Assembly: GCA_035651635.1 (NCBI GenBank)
Contig: DASRFK010000273.1
Location: 1-17,816, forward strand
DNA: 17,816 nucleotides
Direction: 5' to 3'
Source of the DNA: JANXQE01 sp035651635
Lineage (GTDB): Bacteria > Verrucomicrobiota > Verrucomicrobiia > Limisphaerales > UBA8199
Part shown: one piece after another, positions 14,520-17,816 of the stretch
How the letters are laid out: every line of letters starts with the position of its first letter
Numbering within the stretch: position 1 is the first letter of the stretch
Notes under the pieces: generated by a model
Database searches by the model: none
Seen by the model: the letters and a program-made list of their open reading frames with translations, nothing else
Told to the model about the DNA's origin: nothing
Translations under genes and position numbers: made by a program

Positions 14520-15833
14520 CTATCCTGCTATTCCAGCCGCGACGGCTTCGAGCGCCGCCAGGCCCTCCTCGGCCTCGGTTTTACGCAGGTTCAACGGCGG
14601 CAGCAACCGCAGCACCTGCGCTCCGGCGGGAATAACCAGGACGCCCGCGGCGTGAAGCAGTTGCGCCAAACGCACCGCTTGGGTCCGGCTGGCTTCTCCC
14701 GGGAGGTTGGGTATTTCAGGCACCAACTCGATCCCAAGCATCAACCCCAGCCCGCGTGTGGCGCGCACCACTTGCGGGTACTTGGCGGCCAGGCGCTCCA
14801 AACCTTGCCTAAGAAATTCGCCCATCGTCCGCGCGTTGTCGCCTAGCTTTTCGCGCTCGATTACCTCCAGCACTTTTAACGCCACGGCGCAGCCTAGCGG
14901 CGAGCCGCCGTACGTGCTGCCGTGGCTGCCCGCGCCCAACAAATCTGCGTAGGACGCCCGCACCCAGAATGCCCCAATCGGGAATCCCGCCCCGAGCGAT
15001 TTGGCCATCGAAATCCCGTCGGGAAGAAAGTTCTGGTGTGAGGGACCACTCGCCGGCTCTGGCTCGCGGGCATCTTCCAGTATGCGCTGGAAACTCTGAA
15101 AACGACCGGTTCGGAAGTGGCCGTCCTGAACGGCATCCATCAGGAGCAGCAGGCGTTTTTCGTCACATAACCGCCGCAGCCCCAGCAGATACTCGGGGCG
15201 CGCGGGCGATACGCCGCCTTCGCCCTGAATGCCCTCAATCAAAATGGCCGCCGTGGCCGGCGACAGCGCGTTGCGCACCGCCTCCAGATCGTTATAAGGC
15301 ACTTGGCGGAATCCGGGTACCATGGGCTCAAACCCTTTTTTCACTTTCTCCTGCCCCGTCGCGGAGATACCGGCCAGCGTCCGGCCATGGAACGAATTGG
15401 CCGTGGTGATGATCTCAAAGCGCCCTTCTTCGTGGCCGAATTTGCGGGCCAGCTTGAACAGGCCCTCATTGGCCTCTCCGCCGCTGTTGCAAAAGAAGCA
15501 TTTGCCCGGGCCAATGAGCGTGGTCAGCGCCTGGGCCAGCCGACCTTGCGGCTCGTGATAATAAAAATTCGAGGTGTGGACCAGACGCCGCGATTGTTCG
15601 ACCAGCGCTTCCGTGATCGCCGGATGGGCATGGCCCAAGGCGCTGACCGCGATGCCGCCCCCGAGGTCCAAGTACCGTTTCCCCGTCACATCATACACAT
15701 AGCTCCCGGCGCCGTGGCTCAGAACGATGTCGAAGCGGCCGTAGCTCGGCACCACGTATTGCTGGAAGAGCTTTTGCACTGCCGCCACATCGTTGCGAAC
15801 CAACGGCGGTGGTGCCGGAACAATTTCTTTCAT
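14520..15833 (-). CDS. argD: Acetylornithine aminotransferase family protein
   Basis: Protein of 437 aa, class III PLP aminotransferase. It is expected to transfer the amino group of glutamate to N-acetylglutamate semialdehyde in arginine synthesis. Evidence: YVYDVTGKRYLDLGGGIAV (45-63), FFCNSGGEANEG (113-124), SFHGRTLAGISATGQ (147-161), ILIEGIQGEGGV, the cofactor aspartate Asp233, and the PLP lysine in ISMAKSLGAGFPIGA (Lys278). The cofactor-binding loop reads MDAVQDGHFRTGRF rather than the common DEVQxGxGRTG: Glu is replaced by Ala, and Asp stands where Cys/Ser/Thr is usual. Residues about 253-268 look like an extra loop before FLPDGISMAKS. Adjacent argF supports the arginine assignment. The family also covers succinylornithine and ornithine transaminases. 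Confidence 0.92.
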   Translation of the reverse strand: MKEIVPAPPPLVRNDVAAVQKLFQQYVVPSYGRFDIVLSHGAGSYVYDVTGKRYLDLGGGIAVSALGHAHPAITEALVEQSRRLVHTSNFYYHEPQGRLAQALTTLIGPGKCFFCNSGGEANEGLFKLARKFGHEEGRFEIITTANSFHGRTLAGISATGQEKVKKGFEPMVPGFRQVPYNDLEAVRNALSPATAAILIEGIQGEGGVSPARPEYLLGLRRLCDEKRLLLLMDAVQDGHFRTGRFQSFQRILEDAREPEPASGPSHQNFLPDGISMAKSLGAGFPIGAFWVRASYADLLGAGSHGSTYGGSPLGCAVALKVLEVIEREKLGDNARTMGEFLRQGLERLAAKYPQVVRATRGLGLMLGIELVPEIPNLPGEASRTQAVRLAQLLHAAGVLVIPAGAQVLRLLPPLNLRKTEAEEGLAALEAVAAGIAG

Positions 15834-15919
15834 ATTCGAGTGCTATTGGAACCGGGACAAAACTTTAACCCTAAACACCAGGGAGAAAAGCGAATACTCG
15901 CTCGATCGGCTTGAAGCCC

Positions 15920-16034
15920 CCGGCGCGCGGGCATCCTTGCCTGCAGCAACGTCCGAGCGCCGGCCGACGCGACGATTATCCATTCGCCATTGTCGGTTCG
16001 GGATCTCTGCGGACTTCGGAAGCCCGCGCGCCGG
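15920..16034. repeat. Inverted repeat with 13 bp perfect arms in the argD - GH20 gap
   Basis: CCGGCGCGCGGGC (15920-15932) and its exact reverse complement at 16022-16034 enclose 89 bp. Inside are weaker complementary pieces, GTCCG (about 15950) with CGGAC (about 16012), and a small GGGCATCCTTGCCTGC-type palindrome next to the left arm. The element occupies most of the 235 bp gap between the end of the GH20-like gene and the argD start. It could be a palindromic mobile remnant, a structured RNA leader for argD, or part of a terminator for the upstream gene. I saw no transposase, and no clear direct repeat flanks it. I could not recognise a sigma-70-type promoter for argD in the remaining sequence. 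Confidence 0.65.
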
Positions 16035-16068
16035 CCCCCACCGGGTGAGCGTCGGTGGACTGCGCCGC

Positions 16069-17211
16069 TCATTTTAACTGGCCGAGCGTCTGGACCAGCG
16101 GCGGCCATTCCGCCGCATCCTTAATCTTCACTTTGCCCCAGGTAGTGCACAGGTACCCGAGCATGCGCGAATCTTTCTGCCGCTCGGCGAAGCGTTCGAA
16201 AGCCAGGCTGGCTTCCAGCGGTTGCCAGCCCGACGGCCAGACCCGAAAGCCTTTGCCCAATAAGAATGGGACGGACGGATACTCGGCGCGTTTGTCGTAG
16301 TGCCAGTCGCACATAATGATGTCTTTGGGAACCAGGTCGACGGCACCCTGGGTGCCATTCTTTGAGGCTTCCCACTCGGAGTTGCCGGTTTTGGCAGCAT
16401 CCAGCAGGCGATCGCCCCACATGAGCATTTCGATGTTGCGCTGCTTTACGATGTGAACGTGGAGGTCGTTCACCGCTTTGGCAAAAAGAACCGCTGGGTC
16501 CGTGTTGTGACAGCGCGGGCAGAATTCCGACCCGATCAGGAACACCTCATCCATCCCGACGTGGAAGGCGTCCGCGTCGAAGGCGTCGATTAACTCGTCG
16601 ATGAGACTGAAGACGAAAGGATTAACTTCGGGGTTTCGTGGACACCAACTCCGGCAGTAAATGCCTTTGTTCTCTGGAAACTTTCCGGGCGTTTCGTCGA
16701 ATTCGGGATGTTTGGCCAGAAGCGGCAGGGTGTGTTTGCTCCAGGATTGGTGCCCAAGGCAGTTCAGTTGCGGGATCAGCCGGATGCCCAATGCATGGGC
16801 GGCGGCGGTTAGTTCCTGAGCCTGGGCCCTGGTCACGAATCTTTCGTCGCGCACTTCGGGATGTGACTGAAACTCGAATCCGTAGTCCACCTCCGCGATG
16901 ACTGCGTTGACACCGGCGGCGGCCAGTTTCGGCAGGGCCGCCTTCAGTGCGTCGGCCTGTTCGCCGTTTTGAACCATCAAGTGGACCCCGCGCCATACGG
17001 GATTGACCGCCTTCCGCTGCTTTATCCATTTGGAAGGCTGATTCCGCGCGGCCGAGCGGTCCCGGGTCTGGCATCCTGACCCCGTCCCCACCATGACGAC
17101 TATCAGGCTCAGTGCCCATACCAGCGGCCGGACCTTTCGCGGCCAAAAGCGCCGGGCGCAACCTTGGCCCACGGTTTGGGATGCATTCGGTTTGCGGCTC
17201 AGGTCGTCCAT
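16069..17211 (-). CDS. GH20-like glycoside hydrolase lipoprotein
   Basis: Protein of 380 aa from the ATG at 17211; a TTG two codons upstream (17217) is possible. A basic N-region and hydrophobic helix (VWALSLIVVMVGTGSGC) end in lipobox GSGC, Cys47, so it is probably a lipoprotein in the periplasm or outer membrane. The catalytic part is a TIM barrel of the beta-N-acetylhexosaminidase (GH20) type: WRGVHLMV, VNAVIAEVDYGFEF, GIRLIPQLNCLGHQ, and FHVGMDEV with the paired catalytic Asp221-Glu222. Right after it, EFCPRCHN has a CxxC (231-234) that could bind metal. Strict GH20 has HIGGDE; here HVGMDE. The substrate is likely an amino-sugar glycan, but cannot be named. No partner glycan gene is visible; divergent from the pseudopilin gene. 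Confidence 0.85.
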   Translation of the reverse strand: MDDLSRKPNASQTVGQGCARRFWPRKVRPLVWALSLIVVMVGTGSGCQTRDRSAARNQPSKWIKQRKAVNPVWRGVHLMVQNGEQADALKAALPKLAAAGVNAVIAEVDYGFEFQSHPEVRDERFVTRAQAQELTAAAHALGIRLIPQLNCLGHQSWSKHTLPLLAKHPEFDETPGKFPENKGIYCRSWCPRNPEVNPFVFSLIDELIDAFDADAFHVGMDEVFLIGSEFCPRCHNTDPAVLFAKAVNDLHVHIVKQRNIEMLMWGDRLLDAAKTGNSEWEASKNGTQGAVDLVPKDIIMCDWHYDKRAEYPSVPFLLGKGFRVWPSGWQPLEASLAFERFAERQKDSRMLGYLCTTWGKVKIKDAAEWPPLVQTLGQLK

Positions 17212-17217
17212 GGCCAA

Positions 17218-17459
17218 TCAATGTCAGGTTGAACGAAGCGGTTCAATCCTTTTAGCAGGCTAAGCGCAAGGGTGGGTGGACTCGGGTCCCCCTGCGCGCG
17301 ATGTTTCGGCCCTTCGGGCCGAGACCGGGCATGGGCAATCTGAAGTCCGAAACTCCCGGCCAACATTCATTGACCCGGACTTCGGTTTCGGCCTTCGCTC
17401 CGGGCAAGCCCCGGCCTTTTTGTCGTTAATTTTACTGATAGACAAAAACGGCCGTGCCG
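17218..17459. repeat. Palindrome-rich intergenic region upstream of divergent genes
   Basis: No convincing gene is present. Seen are the hairpin CGGCCC-ttc-GGGCCG (17307-17321), an 8 bp inverted repeat GAAGTCCG (17342-17349) with CGGACTTC (17376-17383), and CCGGG-caagc-CCCGG (17400-17414) followed by a run of five T residues (17417-17421). The last resembles an intrinsic terminator on the + strand, but no + strand gene ends nearby. The motif TTCGG recurs several times around 17306-17395, so the region may be a degenerate repeat cluster. The promoter of the GH20-like gene should lie at the left end of this region; I could not identify it. Confidence 0.55.
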
Positions 17460-17525
17460 TTGACAAAAGTTACAGAAACGTTCATTATTTGTTTACTAAG
17501 CCACCCTTTTCCCGGGGGCACGGCC
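17450..17525. promoter_or_regulatory. Inverted repeat bracketing the pseudopilin promoter
   Basis: GGCCGTGCC (17450-17458) and GGCACGGCC (17517-17525) are exact reverse complements. The complementarity continues outward as GACAA (17441-17445), separated from the left arm by four bases, with TTGTC (17526-17530). The -35 box begins two bases after the left arm, and the right arm lies downstream of the expected start of transcription. The right arm would be in the 5' leader of the mRNA, the left arm outside it, so an RNA hairpin from this promoter alone would not form; a DNA-level role such as a binding site for a dimeric regulator, or a repeat end, is more likely. Confidence 0.6.
17460..17488 (+). 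promoter_or_regulatory. Sigma-70-type promoter for the pseudopilin gene
   Basis: A consensus -35 box TTGACA (17460-17465) is separated by 17 bp from CATTAT (17483-17488), which matches four of six positions of the -10 consensus. The surrounding sequence is locally A+T-rich, unlike most of the window. Transcription would start near 17495, giving a leader of about 45 nt before the ATG at 17541. No Shine-Dalgarno sequence is visible in that leader, in line with other genes here. Confidence 0.7.
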
Positions 17526-17540
17526 TTGTCATGAAACGTT

Positions 17541-17816
17541 ATGAACAAACTCGATTCGGAAACAAAGAAAACCCCTTCAGATGGGCGCTTCGCGGGCGCG
17601 GGCGCGTTTACCCTCATTGAACTGCTGGTAGTCATTGCGATCATCGCCATTTTGGCGGCCATGATCCTGCCGGCCCTCTCCCGGGCCAAGCAAAAGACCC
17701 AGGGCATCTACTGCCTCAACAACACCAAGCAAATGGCCTTGGCTTGGACCATGTATGCGGGAGACAACAGCGAGAAGCTGGTCTATAACCGGGATGGCAC
17801 CGATGTTGGGTTGTCG
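17541..17816 (+). CDS. Type II secretion/type IV pilin-like pseudopilin, partial (C-terminus beyond window)
   Basis: The first 92 codons are visible and the frame is open at the window edge. After a polar leader of about 22 residues comes AFTLIELLVVIAIIAILAAM, the classic prepilin cleavage/methylation helix, with Glu5 of the mature protein present; prepilin peptidase would cut before Phe23. The residue at -1 is Ala rather than Gly, as often seen in Verrucomicrobiota and Planctomycetota. The following LNNTKQMALAWTMYAGDN is the start of the expanded H-X9-DG-type pseudopilin family (DUF1559-like or related) in these phyla. It is expected in the periplasm after cleavage. The ATG at 17531 is in another frame. 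No SD is visible; a good promoter lies at 17460-17488. Confidence 0.92.
   Translation, partial: MNKLDSETKKTPSDGRFAGAGAFTLIELLVVIAIIAILAAMILPALSRAKQKTQGIYCLNNTKQMALAWTMYAGDNSEKLVYNRDGTDVGLS

Noticed and set aside
17276..17620. + strand open frame overlapping the pseudopilin start
   Set aside because: It runs through palindromes and the promoter, and the overlapping pseudopilin frame has the diagnostic prepilin motif.

Overview
The window looks like chromosomal DNA of a Verrucomicrobiota bacterium, probably close to the Limisphaerales/Pedosphaera group. This is inferred without database searches. The clues are the truncated pseudopilin at the right edge, whose N-terminus reads AFTLIELLVVIAIIAILAAM followed by LNNTKQMALAWTMYAGDN, a style typical of Verrucomicrobiota, Planctomycetota and Lentisphaerota; the fused CusF-like/SCO lipoprotein; the cytochrome c/PHM-like/TPR protein; frequent lack of clear Shine-Dalgarno sequences; high G+C; and many short palindromic intergenic repeats. 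I see no rRNA, tRNA, CRISPR array, integrase or transposase.

Layout. (1) 1-231: a long inverted repeat. (2) 232-2642, + strand: a secreted cytochrome c/copper monooxygenase-like/TPR protein followed by a thioredoxin-fold lipoprotein, probably one redox module. (3) 2673-3287, - strand: a zinc-ribbon membrane protein. (4) 3468-6987, - strand: a tightly packed set, queE, class III aminotransferase, rsmA (ksgA) and a Nudix hydrolase, with 1-base and 8-base overlaps at the last two junctions. (5) 7076-9243, + strand: glutamate dehydrogenase overlapping (ATGA) a copper-binding/SCO lipoprotein. (6) 9251-10275, - strand: a conserved-looking Cys-pair protein and a small lipoprotein. (7) 10580-13281, + strand: a membrane-anchored SurA/PpiD-like peptidyl-prolyl isomerase and an RluA-like pseudouridine synthase homologue whose catalytic Asp is replaced by Glu. 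(8) 13588-15833, - strand: argD and argF, two arginine biosynthesis genes. (9) 16069-17211, - strand: a GH20-like lipoprotein. (10) 17460-17816, + strand: a good sigma-70-type promoter and the start of a pseudopilin gene.

Most genes are housekeeping: translation and rRNA maturation, queuosine, nitrogen and arginine metabolism, envelope folding. Two loci share a copper/thiol redox theme: the PHM-like protein with its redoxin partner, and the CusF-SCO fusion.

The least explained part is between the genes. Nearly every longer gap holds inverted repeats. Several share one design, a 7-8 bp perfect or near-perfect stem closed by a 3-4 nt loop: two stems nested inside an outer 9 bp inverted repeat at 10347-10457, and four in an array at 13327-13541. 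Larger palindromes lie at 23-123, 15920-16034 and 17450-17525, the last enclosing a promoter. They look like dispersed, possibly mobile or RNA-forming repeats, and one low-complexity sequence of similar flavour appears to lie inside queE.
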